In this document: positions 39,221-55,345 of the stretch, one piece after another
How the letters are laid out: every line of letters begins with the position of its first letter
Numbering within the stretch: the first letter of the stretch is position 1
From: Panagrolaimus kolymaensis
Lineage: Eukaryota > Nematoda > Chromadorea > Rhabditida > Panagrolaimidae
Reading direction: 5' to 3'
NCBI GenBank assembly: GCA_028622995.1
Contig: JAJQJQ010000008.1
Span: forward strand, 1,612,001 to 1,676,000
Length of the DNA: 64,000 nt
The notes under the pieces: model-generated
What the model saw: only the letters and a program-made list of their open reading frames with translations
What the model was told of the DNA's origin: nothing
The model's database searches: none
Translations under genes and position numbers: made by a program

Positions 39221-42200
39221 CCTAAATATTATTTGACACCGATGTTTCATTTTTTCTTTTTTTTCTGAAGGTTTTCTTGACAAAATTAAATACATTTTTG
39301 ATTTAACTAAAGTAAATAAAGTTTATAAAAATTGCACAATTTCAAATTTCTTTGATTAAAATGCCTAAATATTATGTGACACCGATGTTTTATTTTTTCT
39401 TTTTTTTTCTGAAGGTTTTCTTGACAAAATTAAACATATTTTTATATTATGTAGAGCAAATAAAGTTTATAAAAATTGCACAATTTCAAATTTCTTTGAT
39501 TAAAATGCCTAAATATTATGTGACACCGATGTTTTATTTTTTCTTTTTTTTTCTGAAGGTTTTCTTGACAAAATTAAATACATTTTTGATTTAACTAAAG
39601 TAAATAAAGTTTATAAAAATTGCACAATTTCAAATTTCTTTGATTAAAATGCCTAAATATTATGTGACACCGATGTTTTATTTTTTCTTTTTTTTTCTGA
39701 AGGTTTTCTTGACAAAATTAAACATATTTTTATATTATGTAGAGCAAATAAAGTTTATAAAAATTGCACAATTTCAAATTTCTTTGATTAAAATGCCTAA
39801 ATATTATTTGACACCGATGTTTCATTTTTTCTTTTTTTTTCTGAAGGTTTTCTTGACAAAATTAAACATATTTTTATATTATGTAGAGCAAATAAAGTTT
39901 ATAAAAATTGCACAATTTCAAATTTCTTTGATTAAAATGCCTAAATATTATGTGACACCGATGTTTTATTTTTTCTTTTTTTTTCTGAAGGTTTTCTTGA
40001 CAAAATTAAACATATTTTTATATTATGTAGAGCAAATAAAGTTTATAAAAATTGCACAATTTCAAATTTCTTTGATTAAAATGCCTAAATATTATTTGAC
40101 ACCGATGTTTCATTTTTTCTTTTTTTTCTGATGGTTTTCTTGACAAAATTAAATACATTTTTGATTTAACTAAAGTAAATAAAGTTTATAAAAATTGCAC
40201 AATTTCAAATTTCTTTGATTAAAATGCCTAAATATTATTTGACACCGATGTTTCATTTTTTCTTTTTTTTCTGAAGGTTTTCTTGACAAAATTAAATACA
40301 TTTTTGATTTAACTAAAGTAAATAAAGTTTATAAAAATTGCACAATTTCAAATTTCTTTGATTAAAATGCCTAAATATTATTTGACACCGATGTTTCATT
40401 TTTTCTTTTTTTTCTGAAGGTTTTCTTGACAAAATTAAATACATTTTTGATTTAACTAAAGTAAATAAAGTTTATAAAAATTGCACAATTTCAAATTTCT
40501 TTGATTAAAATGCCTAAATATTATTTGACACCGATGTTTCATTTTTTCTTTTTTTTCTGAAGGTTTTCTTGACAAAATTAAATACATTTTTGATTTAACT
40601 AAAGTAAATAAAGTTTATAAAAATTGCACAATTTCAAATTTCTTTGATTAAAATGCCTAAATATTATGTGACACCGATGTTTTATTTTTTCTTTTTTTTT
40701 CTGAAGGTTTTCTTGACAAAATTAAACATATTTTTATATTCTGTAGAGCAAATAAAGTTTATAAAAATTGCACAATTTCAAATTTCTTTGATTAAAATGC
40801 CTAAATATTATGTGACACCGATGTTTTATTTTTTCTTTTTTTTTCTGAAGGTTTTCTTGACAAAATTAAATACATTTTTGATTTAACTAAAGTAAATAAA
40901 GTTTATAAAAATTGCACAATTTCAAATTTCTTTGATTAAAATGCCTAAATATTATTTGACACCGATGTTTTATTTTTTCTTTTTTTTTCTGAAGGTTTTC
41001 TTGACAAAATTAAACATATTTTTATATTCTGTAGAGCAAATAAAGTTTATAAAAATTGCACAATTTCAAATTTCTTTGATTAAAATGCCTAAATATTATG
41101 TGACACCGATGTTTTATTTTTTCTTTTTTTTTCTGAAGGTTTTCTTGACAAAATTAAATACATTTTTGATTTAACTAAAGTAAATAAAGTTTATAAAAAT
41201 TGCACAATTTCAAATTTCTTTGATTAAAATGCCTAAATATTATTTGACACCGATGTTTCATTTTTTCTTTTTTTTCTGAAGGTTTTCTTGACAAAATTAA
41301 ATACATTTTTGATTTAACTAAAGTAAATAAAGTTTATAAAAATTGCACAATTTCAAATTTCTTTGATTAAAATGCCTAAATATTATGTGACACCGATGTT
41401 TTATTTTTTCTTTTTTTTTCTGAAGGTTTTCTTGACAAAATTAAACATATTTTTATATTATGTAGAGCAAATAAAGTTTATAAAAATTGCACAATTTCAA
41501 ATTTCTTTGATTAAAATGCCTAAATATTATGTGACACCGATGTTTTATTTTTTCTTTTTTTTTCTGAAGGTTTTCTTGACAAAATTAAACATATTTTTAT
41601 ATTATGTAGAGCAAATAAAGTTTATAAAAATTGCACAATTTCAAATTTCTTTGATTAAAATGCCTAAATATTATTTGACACCGATGTTTCATTTTTTCTT
41701 TTTTTTCTGAAGGTTTTCTTGACAAAATTAAATACATTTTTGATTTAACTAAAGTAAATAAAGTTTATAAAAATTGCACAATTTCAAATTTCTTTGATTA
41801 AAATGCCTAAATATTATTTGACACCGATGTTTCATTTTTTCTTTTTTTTCTGAAGGTTTTCTTGACAAAATTAAATACATTTTTGATTTAACTAAAGTAA
41901 ATAAAGTTTATAAAAATTGCACAATTTCAAATTTCTTTGATTAAAATGCCTAAATATTATTTGACACCGATGTTTCATTTTTTCTTTTTTTTCTGAAGGT
42001 TTTCTTGACAAAATTAAATACATTTTTGATTTAACTAAAGTAAATAAAGTTTATAAAAATTGCACAATTTCAAATTTCTTTGATTAAAATGCCTAAATAT
42101 TATGTGACACCGATGTTTTATTTTTTCTTTTTTTTTCTGAAGGTTTTCTTGACAAAATTAAACATATTTTTATATTCTGTAGAGCAAATAAAGTTTATAA

Positions 42201-45200
42201 AAATTGCACAATTTCAAATTTCTTTGATTAAAATGCCTAAATATTATGTGACACCGATGTTTTATTTTTTCTTTTTTTTTCTGAAGGTTTTCTTGACAAA
42301 ATTAAATACATTTTTGATTTAACTAAAGTAAATAAAGTTTATAAAAATTGCACAATTTCAAATTTCTTTGATTAAAATGCCTAAATATTATTTGACACCG
42401 ATGTTTTATTTTTTCTTTTTTTTTCTGAAGGTTTTCTTGACAAAATTAAACATATTTTTATATTCTGTAGAGCAAATAAAGTTTATAAAAATTGCACAAT
42501 TTCAAATTTCTTTGATTAAAATGCCTAAATATTATGTGACACCGATGTTTTATTTTTTCTTTTTTTTTCTGAAGGTTTTCTTGACAAAATTAAATACATT
42601 TTTGATTTAACTAAAGTAAATAAAGTTTATAAAAATTGCACAATTTCAAATTTCTTTGATTAAAATGCCTAAATATTATTTGACACCGATGTTTCATTTT
42701 TTCTTTTTTTTCTGAAGGTTTTCTTGACAAAATTAAATACATTTTTGATTTAACTAAAGTAAATAAAGTTTATAAAAATTGCACAATTTCAAATTTCTTT
42801 GATTAAAATGCCTAAATATTATGTGACACCGATGTTTTATTTTTTCTTTTTTTTTCTGAAGGTTTTCTTGACAAAATTAAACATATTTTTATATTATGTA
42901 GAGCAAATAAAGTTTATAAAAATTGCACAATTTCAAATTTCTTTGATTAAAATGCCTAAATATTATGTGACACCGATGTTTTATTTTTTCTTTTTTTTTC
43001 TGAAGGTTTTCTTGACAAAATTAAATACATTTTTGATTTAACTAAAGTAAATAAAGTTTATAAAAATTGCACAATTTCAAATTTCTTTGATTAAAATGCC
43101 TAAATATTATGTGACACCGATGTTTTATTTTTTCTTTTTTTTTCTGAAGGTTTTCTTGACAAAATTAAACATATTTTTATATTATGTAGAGCAAATAAAG
43201 TTTATAAAAATTGCACAATTTCAAATTTCTTTGATTAAAATGCCTAAATATTATGTGACTCCGATGTTTTATTTTTTCTTTTTTTTTCTGAAGGTTTTCT
43301 TGACAAAATTAAACATATTTTTATATTATGTAGAGCAAATAAAGTTTATAAAAATTGCACAATTTCAAATTTCTTTGATTAAAATGCCTAAATATTATTT
43401 GACACCGATGTTTCATTTTTTCTTTTTTTTCTGAAGGTTTTCTTGACAAAATTAAATACATTTTTGATTTAACTAAAGTAAATAAAGTTTATAAAAATTG
43501 CACAATTTCAAATTTCTTTGATTAAAATGCCTAAATATTATGTGACACCGATGTTTTATTTTTTCTTTTTTTTTCTGAAGGTTTTCTTGACAAAATTAAA
43601 TACATTTTTGATTTAACTAAAGTAAATAAAGTTTATAAAAATTGCACAATTTCAAATTTCTTTTATTAAAATGCCTAAATATTATTTGACACCGATGTTT
43701 CATTTTTTCTTTTTTTTTCTGAAGGTTTTCTTGACAAAATTAAACATATTTTTATATTATGTAGAGCAAATAAAGTTTATAAAAATTGCACAATTTCAAA
43801 TTTCTTTGATTAAAATGCCTAAATATTATGTGACTCCGATGTTTTATTTTTTCTTTTTTTTTCTGAAGGTTTTCTTGACAAAATTAAACATATTTTTATA
43901 TTATGTAGAGCAAATAAAGTTTATAAAAATTGCACATTTTCAAATTTCTTTGATTAAAATGCCTAAATATTATTTGACACCGATGTTTCATTTTTTCTTT
44001 TTTTTCTGATGGTTTTCTTGACAAAATTAAATACATTTTTGATTTAACTAAAGTAAATAAAGTTTATAAAAATTGCACAATTTCAAATTTCTTTGATTAA
44101 AATGCCTAAATATTATTTGACACCGATGTTTCATTTTTTCTTTTTTTTCTGAAGGTTTTCTTGACAAAATTAAATACATTTTTGATTTAACTAAAGTAAA
44201 TAAAGTTTATAAAAATTGCACAATTTCAAATTTCTTTGATTAAAATGCCTAAATATTATGTGACACCGATGTTTTATTTTTTCTTTTTTTTTCTGAAGGT
44301 TTTCTTGACAAAATTAAATACATTTTTGATTTAACTAAAGTAAATAAAGTTTATAAAAATTGCACAATTTCAAATTTCTTTGATTAAAATGCCTAAATAT
44401 TATTTGACACCGATGTTTCATTTTTTCTTTTTTTCTGAAGGTTTTCTTGACAAAATTAAATACATTTTTGATTTAACTAAAGTAAATAAAGTTTATAAAA
44501 ATTGCACAATTTCAAATTTCTTTGATTAAAATGCCTAAATATTATGTGACACCGATGTTTTATTTTTTCTTTTTTTTTCTGAAGGTTTTCTTGACAAAAT
44601 TAAACATATTTTTATATTATGTAGAGCAAATAAAGTTTATAAAAATTGCACAATTTCAAATTTCTTTGATTAAAATGCCTAAATATTATTTGACACCGAT
44701 GTTTCATTTTTTCTTTTTTTTCTGAAGGTTTTCTTGACAAAATTAAATACATTTTTGATTTAACTAAAGTAAATAAAGTTTATAAAAATTGCACAATTTC
44801 AAATTTCTTTGATTAAAATGCCTAAATATTATTTGACACCGATGTTTCATTTTTTCTTTTTTTTCTGAAGGTTTTCTTGACAAAATTAAATACATTTTTG
44901 ATTTAACTAAAGTAAATAAAGTTTATAAAAATTGCACAATTTCAAATTTCTTTGATTAAAATGCCTAAATATTATTTGACACCGATGTTTCATTTTTTCT
45001 TTTTTTTCTGAAGGTTTTCTTGACAAAATTAAATACATTTTTGATTTAACTAAAGTAAATAAAGTTTATAAAAATTGCACAATTTCAAATTTCTTTGATT
45101 AAAATGCCTAAATATTATGTGACACCGATGTTTTATTTTTTCTTTTTTTTTCTGAAGGTTTTCTTGACAAAATTAAACATATTTTTATATTCTGTAGAGC

Positions 45201-46600
45201 AAATAAAGTTTATAAAAATTGCACAATTTCAAATTTCTTTGATTAAAATGCCTAAATATTATGTGACACCGATGTTTTATTTTTTCTTTTTTTTTCTGAA
45301 GGTTTTCTTGACAAAATTAAATACATTTTTGATTTAACTAAAGTAAATAAAGTTTATAAAAATTGCACAATTTCAAATTTCTTTGATTAAAATGCCTAAA
45401 TATTATTTGACACCGATGTTTTATTTTTTCTTTTTTTTTCTGAAGGTTTTCTTGACAAAATTAAACATATTTTTATATTCTGTAGAGCAAATAAAGTTTA
45501 TAAAAATTGCACAATTTCAAATTTCTTTGATTAAAATGCCTAAATATTATGTGACACCGATGTTTTATTTTTTCTTTTTTTTTCTGAAGGTTTTCTTGAC
45601 AAAATTAAATACATTTTTGATTTAACTAAAGTAAATAAAGTTTATAAAAATTGCACAATTTCAAATTTCTTTGATTAAAATGCCTAAATATTATTTGACA
45701 CCGATGTTTCATTTTTTCTTTTTTTTCTGAAGGTTTTCTTGACAAAATTAAATACATTTTTGATTTAACTAAAGTAAATAAAGTTTATAAAAATTGCACA
45801 ATTTCAAATTTCTTTGATTAAAATGCCTAAATATTATGTGACACCGATGTTTTATTTTTTCTTTTTTTTTCTGAAGGTTTTCTTGACAAAATTAAACATA
45901 TTTTTATATTATGTAGAGCAAATAAAGTTTATAAAAATTGCACAATTTCAAATTTCTTTGATTAAAATGCCTAAATATTATGTGACACCGATGTTTTATT
46001 TTTTCTTTTTTTTTCTGAAGGTTTTCTTGACAAAATTAAATACATTTTTGATTTAACTAAAGTAAATAAAGTTTATAAAAATTGCACAATTTCAAATTTC
46101 TTTGATTAAAATGCCTAAATATTATGTGACACCGATGTTTTATTTTTTCTTTTTTTTTCTGAAGGTTTTCTTGACAAAATTAAACATATTTTTATATTAT
46201 GTAGAGCAAATAAAGTTTATAAAAATTGCACAATTTCAAATTTCTTTGATTAAAATGCCTAAATATTATTTGACACCGATGTTTCATTTTTTCTTTTTTT
46301 TTCTGAAGGTTTTCTTGACAAAATTAAACATATTTTTATATTATGTAGAGCAAATAAAGTTTATAAAAATTGCACAATTTCAAATTTCTTTGATTAAAAT
46401 GCCTAAATATTATGTGACACCGATGTTTTATTTTTTCTTTTTTTTTCTGAAGGTTTTCTTGACAAAATTAAACATATTTTTATATTATGTAGAGCAAATA
46501 AAGTTTATAAAAATTGCACAATTTCAAATTTCTTTGATTAAAATGCCTAAATATTATTTGACACCGATGTTTCATTTTTTCTTTTTTTTCTGAAGGTTTT
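38633..46600 (+). repeat. Dispersed satellite segment duplications (offsets 6462, 3015 and 1436 bp)
   Basis: The order at 38921, 39352 and 39640 recurs at 45383, 45814 and 46102 (offset 6462). The order at 42080, 42368, 42799 and 43087 recurs at 45095, 45383, 45814 and 46102 (offset 3015). 40644, 40932 and 41363 recur at 42080, 42368 and 42799 (offset 1436). These are overlapping generations of duplication. Confidence 0.7.
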
Positions 46601-49257
46601 CTTGACAAAATTAAATACATTTTTGATTTAACTAAAGTAAATAAAGTTTATAAAAATTGCACAATTTCAAATTTCTTTGATTAAAATGCCTAAATATTAT
46701 GTGACACCGATGTTTTATTTTTTCTTTTTTTTTCTGAAGGTTTTCTTGACAAAATTAAACATATTTTTATATTATGTAGAGCAAATAAAGTTTATAAAAA
46801 TTGCACAATTTCAAATTTCTTTGATTAAAATGCCTAAATATTATTTGACACCGATGTTTCATTTTTTCTTTTTTTTCTGAAGGTTTTCTTGACAAAATTA
46901 AATACATTTTTGATTTAACTAAAGTAAATAAAGTTTATAAAAATTGCACAATTTCAAATTTCTTTGATTAAAATGCCTAAATATTATGTGACACCGATGT
47001 TTTATTTTTTCTTTTTTTTTCTGAAGGTTTTCTTGACAAAATTAAACATATTTTTATATTATGTAGAGCAAATAAAGTTTATAAAAATTGCACAATTTCA
47101 AATTTCTTTGATTAAAATGCCTAAATATTATTTGACACCGATGTTTCATTTTTTCTTTTTTTTCTGATGGTTTTCTTGACAAAATTAAATACATTTTTGA
47201 TTTAACTAAAGTAAATAAAGTTTATAAAAATTGCACAATTTCAAATTTCTTTGATTAAAATGCCTAAATATTATTTGACACCGATGTTTCATTTTTTCTT
47301 TTTTTTCTGATGGTTTTCTTGACAAAATTAAATACATTTTTGATTTAACTAAAGTAAATAAAGTTTATAAAAATTGCACAATTTCAAATTTCTTTGATTA
47401 AAATGCCTAAATATTATTTGACACCGATGTTTCATTTTTTCTTTTTTTTCTGAAGGTTTTCTTGACAAAATTAAATACATTTTTGATTTAACTAAAGTAA
47501 ATAAAGTTTATAAAAATTGCACAATTTCAAATTTCTTTGATTAAAATGCCTAAATATTATTTGACACCGATGTTTCATTTTTTCTTTTTTTTCTGAAGGT
47601 TTTCTTGACAAAATTAAATACATTTTTGATTTAACTAAAGTAAATAAAGTTTATAAAAATTGCACAATTTCAAATTTCTTTGATTAAAATGCCTAAATAT
47701 TATGTGACACCGATGTTTTATTTTTTCTTTTTTTTTCTGAAGGTTTTCTTGACAAAATTAAACATATTTTTATATTATGTAGAGCAAATAAAGTTTATAA
47801 AAATTGCACAATTTCAAATTTCTTTGATTAAAATGCCTAAATATTATTTGACACCGATGTTTCATTTTTTCTTTTTTTTTCTGAAGGTTTTCTTGACAAA
47901 ATTAAATACATTTTTGATTTAACTAAAGTAAATAAAGTTTATAAAAATTGCACAATTTCAAATTTCTTTGATTAAAATGCCTAAATATTATTTGACACCG
48001 ATGTTTCATTTTTTCTTTTTTTTCTGATGGTTTTCTTGACAAAATTAAATACATTTTTGATTTAACTAAAGTAAATAAAGTTTATAAAAATTGCACAATT
48101 TCAAATTTCTTTGATTAAAATGCCTAAATATTATTTGACACCGATGTTTCATTTTTTCTTTTTTTTCTGATGGTTTTCTTGACAAAATTAAATACATTTT
48201 TGATTTAACTAAAGTAAATAAAGTTTATAAAAATTGCACAATTTCAAATTTCTTTGATTAAAATGCCTAAATATTATGTGACACCGATGTTTTATTTTTT
48301 CTTTTTTTTTCTGAAGGTTTTCTTGACAAAATTAAACATATTTTTATATTATGTAGAGCAAATAAAGTTTATAAAAATTGCACAATTTCAAATTTCTTTG
48401 ATTAAAATGCCTAAATATTATTTGACACCGATGTTTTATTTTTTCTTTTTTTTTCTGAAGGTTTTCTTGACAAAATTAAATACATTTTTGATTTAACTAA
48501 AGTAAATAAAGTTTATAAAAATTGCACAATTTCAAATTTCTTTGATTAAAATGCCTAAATATTATTTGACACCGATGTTTCATTTTTTCTTTTTTTTCTG
48601 ATGGTTTTCTTGACAAAATTAAATACATTTTTGATTTAACTAAAGTAAATAAAGTTTATAAAAATTGCACAATTTCAAATTTCTTTGATTAAAATGCCTA
48701 AATATTATTTGACACCGATGTTTCATTTTTTCTTTTTTTTCTGAAGGTTTTCTTGACAAAATTAAATACATTTTTGATTTAACTAAAGTAAATAAAGTTT
48801 ATAAAAATTGCACAATTTCAAATTTCTTTGATTAAAATGCCTAAATATTATTTGACACCGATGTTTCATTTTTTCTTTTTTTTCTGAAGGTTTTCTTGAC
48901 AAAATTAAATACATTTTTGATTTAACTAAAGTAAATAAAGTTTATAAAAATTGCACAATTTCAAATTTCTTTGATTAAAATGCCTAAATATTATGTGACA
49001 CCGATGTTTTATTTTTTCTTTTTTTTTCTGAAGGTTTTCTTGACAAAATTAAACATATTTTTATATTATGTAGAGCAAATAAAGTTTATAAAAATTGCAC
49101 AATTTCAAATTTCTTTGATTAAAATGCCTAAATATTATTTGACACCGATGTTTCATTTTTTCTTTTTTTTCTGAAGGTTTTCTTGACAAAATTAAATACA
49201 TTTTTGATTTAACTAAAGTAAATAAAGTTTATAAAAATTGCACAATTTCAAATTTCT

Positions 49258-52200
49258 TTGATTAAAATGCCTAAATATTATGTGACACCGATGTTTTATT
49301 TTTTCTTTTTTTTTCTGAAGGTTTTCTTGACAAAATTAAACATATTTTTATATTATGTAGAGCAAATAAAGTTTATAAAAATTGCACAATTTCAAATTTC
49401 TTTGATTAAAATGCCTAAATATTATTTGACACCGATGTTTCATTTTTTCTTTTTTTTCTGAAGGTTTTCTTGACAAAATTAAATACATTTTTGATTTAAC
49501 TAAAGTAAATAAAGTTTATAAAAATTGCACAATTTCAAATTTCTTTGATTAAAATGCCTAAATATTATGTGACACCGATGTTTTATTTTTTCTTTTTTTT
49601 TCTGAAGGTTTTCTTGACAAAATTAAACATATTTTTATATTATGTAGAGCAAATAAAGTTTATAAAAATTGCACAATTTCAAATTTCTTTGATTAAAATG
49701 CCTAAATATTATTTGACACCGATGTTTCATTTTTTCTTTTTTTTCTGATGGTTTTCTTGACAAAATTAAATACATTTTTGATTTAACTAAAGTAAATAAA
49801 GTTTATAAAAATTGCACAATTTCAAATTTCTTTGATTAAAATGCCTAAATATTATTTGACACCGATGTTTCATTTTTTCTTTTTTTTCTGATGGTTTTCT
49901 TGACAAAATTAAATACATTTTTGATTTAACTAAAGTAAATAAAGTTTATAAAAATTGCACAATTTCAAATTTCTTTGATTAAAATGCCTAAATATTATTT
50001 GACACCGATGTTTCATTTTTTCTTTTTTTTCTGAAGGTTTTCTTGACAAAATTAAATACATTTTTGATTTAACTAAAGTAAATAAAGTTTATAAAAATTG
50101 CACAATTTCAAATTTCTTTGATTAAAATGCCTAAATATTATGTGACACCGATGTTTTATTTTTTCTTTTTTTTTCTGAAGGTTTTCTTGACAAAATTAAA
50201 CATATTTTTATATTATGTAGAGCAAATAAAGTTTATAAAAATTGCACAATTTCAAATTTCTTTGATTAAAATGCCTAAATATTATTTGACACCGATGTTT
50301 CATTTTTTCTTTTTTTTCTGAAGGTTTTCTTGACAAAATTAAACATATTTTTATATTATGTAGAGCAAATAAAGTTTATAAAAATTGCACAATTTCAAAT
50401 TTCTTTGATTAAAATGCCTAAATATTATTTGACACCGATGTTTCATTTTTTCTTTTTTTTTCTGAAGGTTTTCTTGACAAAATTAAACATATTTTTATAT
50501 TATGTAGAGCAAATAAAGTTTATAAAAATTGCACAATTTCAAATTTCTTTGATTAAAATGCCTAAATATTATGTGACACCGATGTTTTATTTTTTCTTTT
50601 TTTTTCTGAAGGTTTTCTTGACAAAATTAAACATATTTTTATATTATGTAGAGCAAATAAAGTTTATAAAAATTGCACAATTTCAAATTTCTTTGATTAA
50701 AATGCCTAAATATTATTTGACACCGATGTTTCATTTTTTCTTTTTTTTCTGAAGGTTTTCTTGACAAAATTAAATACATTTTTGATTTAACTAAAGTAAA
50801 TAAAGTTTATAAAAATTGCACAATTTCAAATTTCTTTGATTAAAATGCCTAAATATTATGTGACACCGATGTTTTATTTTTTCTTTTTTTTTCTGAAGGT
50901 TTTCTTGACAAAATTAAACATATTTTTATATTATGTAGAGCAAATAAAGTTTATAAAAATTGCACAATTTCAAATTTCTTTGATTAAAATGCCTAAATAT
51001 TATTTGACACCGATGTTTCATTTTTTCTTTTTTTTCTGAAGGTTTTCTTGACAAAATTAAATACATTTTTGATTTAACTAAAGTAAATAAAGTTTATAAA
51101 AATTGCACAATTTCAAATTTCTTTGATTAAAATGCCTAAATATTATGTGACACCGATGTTTTATTTTTTCTTTTTTTTTCTGAAGGTTTTCTTGACAAAA
51201 TTAAACATATTTTTATATTATGTAGAGCAAATAAAGTTTATAAAAATTGCACAATTTCAAATTTCTTTGATTAAAATGCCTAAATATTATTTGACACCGA
51301 TGTTTCATTTTTTCTTTTTTTTCTGATGGTTTTCTTGACAAAATTAAATACATTTTTGATTTAACTAAAGTAAATAAAGTTTATAAAAATTGCACAATTT
51401 CAAATTTCTTTGATTAAAATGCCTAAATATTATTTGACACCGATGTTTCATTTTTTCTTTTTTTTCTGATGGTTTTCTTGACAAAATTAAATACATTTTT
51501 GATTTAACTAAAGTAAATAAAGTTTATAAAAATTGCACAATTTCAAATTTCTTTGATTAAAATGCCTAAATATTATTTGACACCGATGTTTCATTTTTTC
51601 TTTTTTTTCTGAAGGTTTTCTTGACAAAATTAAATACATTTTTGATTTAACTAAAGTAAATAAAGTTTATAAAAATTGCACAATTTCAAATTTCTTTGAT
51701 TAAAATGCCTAAATATTATGTGACACCGATGTTTTATTTTTTCTTTTTTTTTCTGAAGGTTTTCTTGACAAAATTAAACATATTTTTATATTATGTAGAG
51801 CAAATAAAGTTTATAAAAATTGCACAATTTCAAATTTCTTTGATTAAAATGCCTAAATATTATTTGACACCGATGTTTCATTTTTTCTTTTTTTTCTGAT
51901 GGTTTTCTTGACAAAATTAAATACATTTTTGATTTAACTAAAGTAAATAAAGTTTATAAAAATTGCACAATTTCAAATTTCTTTGATTAAAATGCCTAAA
52001 TATTATTTGACACCGATGTTTCATTTTTTCTTTTTTTTCTGATGGTTTTCTTGACAAAATTAAATACATTTTTGATTTAACTAAAGTAAATAAAGTTTAT
52101 AAAAATTGCACAATTTCAAATTTCTTTGATTAAAATGCCTAAATATTATTTGACACCGATGTTTCATTTTTTCTTTTTTTTCTGAAGGTTTTCTTGACAA

Positions 52201-52480
52201 AATTAAATACATTTTTGATTTAACTAAAGTAAATAAAGTTTATAAAAATTGCACAATTTCAAATTTCTTTGATTAAAATGCCTAAATATTATGTGACACC
52301 GATGTTTTATTTTTTCTTTTTTTTTCTGAAGGTTTTCTTGACAAAATTAAACATATTTTTATATTATGTAGAGCAAATAAAGTTTATAAAAATTGCACAA
52401 TTTCAAATTTCTTTGATTAAAATGCCTAAATATTATTTGACACCGATGTTTCATTTTTTCTTTTTTTTCTGAAGGTTTTC
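49258..52480 (+). repeat. 11-mer higher-order repeat, 1578-bp offset, marked by CTGATGG variant
   Basis: Patterns at 49258, 49545 and 50118 recur at 50836, 51123 and 51696 (offset 1578). The CTGATGG variant (for CTGAAGG) is placed identically in both copies. A further 573-bp step links 51696 to 52269. Confidence 0.75.
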
Positions 52481-53417
52481 TTGACAAAATTAAACATATT
52501 TTTATATTATGTAGAGCAAATAAAGTTTATAAAAATTGCACAATTTCAAATTTCTTTGATTAAAATGCCTAAATATTATGTGACACCGATGTTTTATTTT
52601 TTCTTTTTTTTCTGAAGGTTTTCTTGACAAAATTAAATACATTTTTGATTTAACTAAAGTAAATAAAGTTTATAAAAATTGCACAATTTCAAATTTCTTT
52701 GATTAAAATGCCTAAATATTATGTGACACCGATGTTTTATTTTTTCTTTTTTTTTCTGAAGGTTTTCTTGACAAAATTAAACATATTTTTATATTATGTA
52801 GAGCAAATAAAGTTTATAAAAATTGCACAATTTCAAATTTCTTTGATTAAAATGCCTAAATATTATGTGACACCGATGTTTTATTTTTTCTTTTTTTTTC
52901 TGAAGGTTTTCTTGACAAAATTAAATACATTTTTGATTTAACTAAAGTAAATAAAGTTTATAAAAATTGCACAATTTCAAATTTCTTTGATTAAAATGCC
53001 TAAATATTATTTGACACCGATGTTTCATTTTTTCTTTTTTTTCTGAAGGTTTTCTTGACAAAATTAAATACATTTTTGATTTAACTAAAGTAAATAAAGT
53101 TTATAAAAATTGCACAATTTCAAATTTCTTTGATTAAAATGCCTAAATATTATGTGACACCGATGTTTTATTTTTTCTTTTTTTTTCTGAAGGTTTTCTT
53201 GACAAAATTAAACATATTTTTATATTATGTAGAGCAAATAAAGTTTATAAAAATTGCACAATTTCAAATTTCTTTGATTAAAATGCCTAAATATTATGTG
53301 ACACCGATGTTTTATTTTTTCTTTTTTTTTCTGAAGGTTTTCTTGACAAAATTAAATACATTTTTGATTTAACTAAAGTAAATAAAGTTTATAAAAATTG
53401 CACAATTTCAAATTTCT

Positions 53418-55345
53418 TTGATTAAAATGCCTAAATATTATGTGACACCGATGTTTTATTTTTTCTTTTTTTTTCTGAAGGTTTTCTTGACAAAATTAAA
53501 CATATTTTTATATTATGTAGAGCAAATAAAGTTTATAAAAATTGCACAATTTCAAATTTCTTTGATTAAAATGCCTAAATATTATGTGACACCGATGTTT
53601 TATTTTTTCTTTTTTTTTCTGAAGGTTTTCTTGACAAAATTAAACATATTTTTATATTATGTAGAGCAAATAAAGTTTATAAAAATTGCACAATTTCAAA
53701 TTTCTTTGATTAAAATGCCTAAATATTATGTGACACCGATGTTTTATTTTTTCTTTTTTTTTCTGAAGGTTTTCTTGACAAAATTAAACATATTTTTATA
53801 TTATGTAGAGCAAATAAAGTTTATAAAAATTGCACAATTTCAAATTTCTTTGATTAAAATGCCTAAATATTATGTGACACCGATGTTTTATTTTTTCTTT
53901 TTTTTTCTGAAGGTTTTCTTGACAAAATTAAACATATTTTTATATTATGTAGAGCAAATAAAGTTTATAAAAATTGCACAATTTCAAATTTCTTTGATTA
54001 AAATGCCTAAATATTATTTGACACCGATGTTTCATTTTTTCTTTTTTTTCTGAAGGTTTTCTTGACAAAATTAAATACATTTTTGATTTAACTAAAGTAA
54101 ATAAAGTTTATAAAAATTGCACAATTTCAAATTTCTTTGATTAAAATGCCTAAATATTATTTGACACCGATGTTTCATTTTTTCTTTTTTTTCTGAAGGT
54201 TTTCTTGACAAAATTAAATACATTTTTGATTTAACTAAAGTAAATAAAGTTTATAAAAATTGCACAATTTCAAATTTCTTTGATTAAAATGCCTAAATAT
54301 TATTTGACACCGATGTTTCATTTTTTCTTTTTTTTCTGAAGGTTTTCTTGACAAAATTAAATACATTTTTGATTTAACTAAAGTAAATAAAGTTTATAAA
54401 AATTGCACAATTTCAAATTTCTTTGATTAAAATGCCTAAATATTATGTGACACCGATGTTTTATTTTTTCTTTTTTTTTCTGAAGGTTTTCTTGACAAAA
54501 TTAAACATATTTTTATATTATGTAGAGCAAATAAAGTTTATAAAAATTGCACAATTTCAAATTTCTTTGATTAAAATGCCTAAATATTATGTGACACCGA
54601 TGTTTTATTTTTTCTTTTTTTTCTGAAGGTTTTCTTGACAAAATTAAATACATTTTTGATTTAACTAAAGTAAATAAAGTTTATAAAAATTGCACAATTT
54701 CAAATTTCTTTGATTAAAATGCCTAAATATTATGTGACACCGATGTTTTATTTTTTCTTTTTTTTTCTGAAGGTTTTCTTGACAAAATTAAACATATTTT
54801 TATATTATGTAGAGCAAATAAAGTTTATAAAAATTGCACAATTTCAAATTTCTTTGATTAAAATGCCTAAATATTATGTGACACCGATGTTTTATTTTTT
54901 CTTTTTTTTTCTGAAGGTTTTCTTGACAAAATTAAACATATTTTTATATTATGTAGAGCAAATAAAGTTTATAAAAATTGCACAATTTCAAATTTCTTTG
55001 ATTAAAATGCCTAAATATTATGTGACACCGATGTTTTATTTTTTCTTTTTTTTTCTGAAGGTTTTCTTGACAAAATTAAACATATTTTTATATTATGTAG
55101 AGCAAATAAAGTTTATAAAAATTGCACAATTTCAAATTTCTTTGATTAAAATGCCTAAATATTATGTGACACCGATGTTTTATTTTTTCTTTTTTTTTCT
55201 GAAGGTTTTCTTGACAAAATTAAACATATTTTTATATTATGTAGAGCAAATAAAGTTTATAAAAATTGCACAATTTCAAATTTCTTTGATTAAAATGCCT
55301 AAATATTATTTGACACCGATGTTTCATTTTTTCTTTTTTTTCTGA
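53418..55345 (+). repeat. 9-mer duplication, 1292-bp offset, with four-B-monomer runs
   Basis: Two runs of the same composition (53418-54053 and 54710-55345) each give a 211-codon open stretch and are spaced 1292 bp apart. Confidence 0.7.
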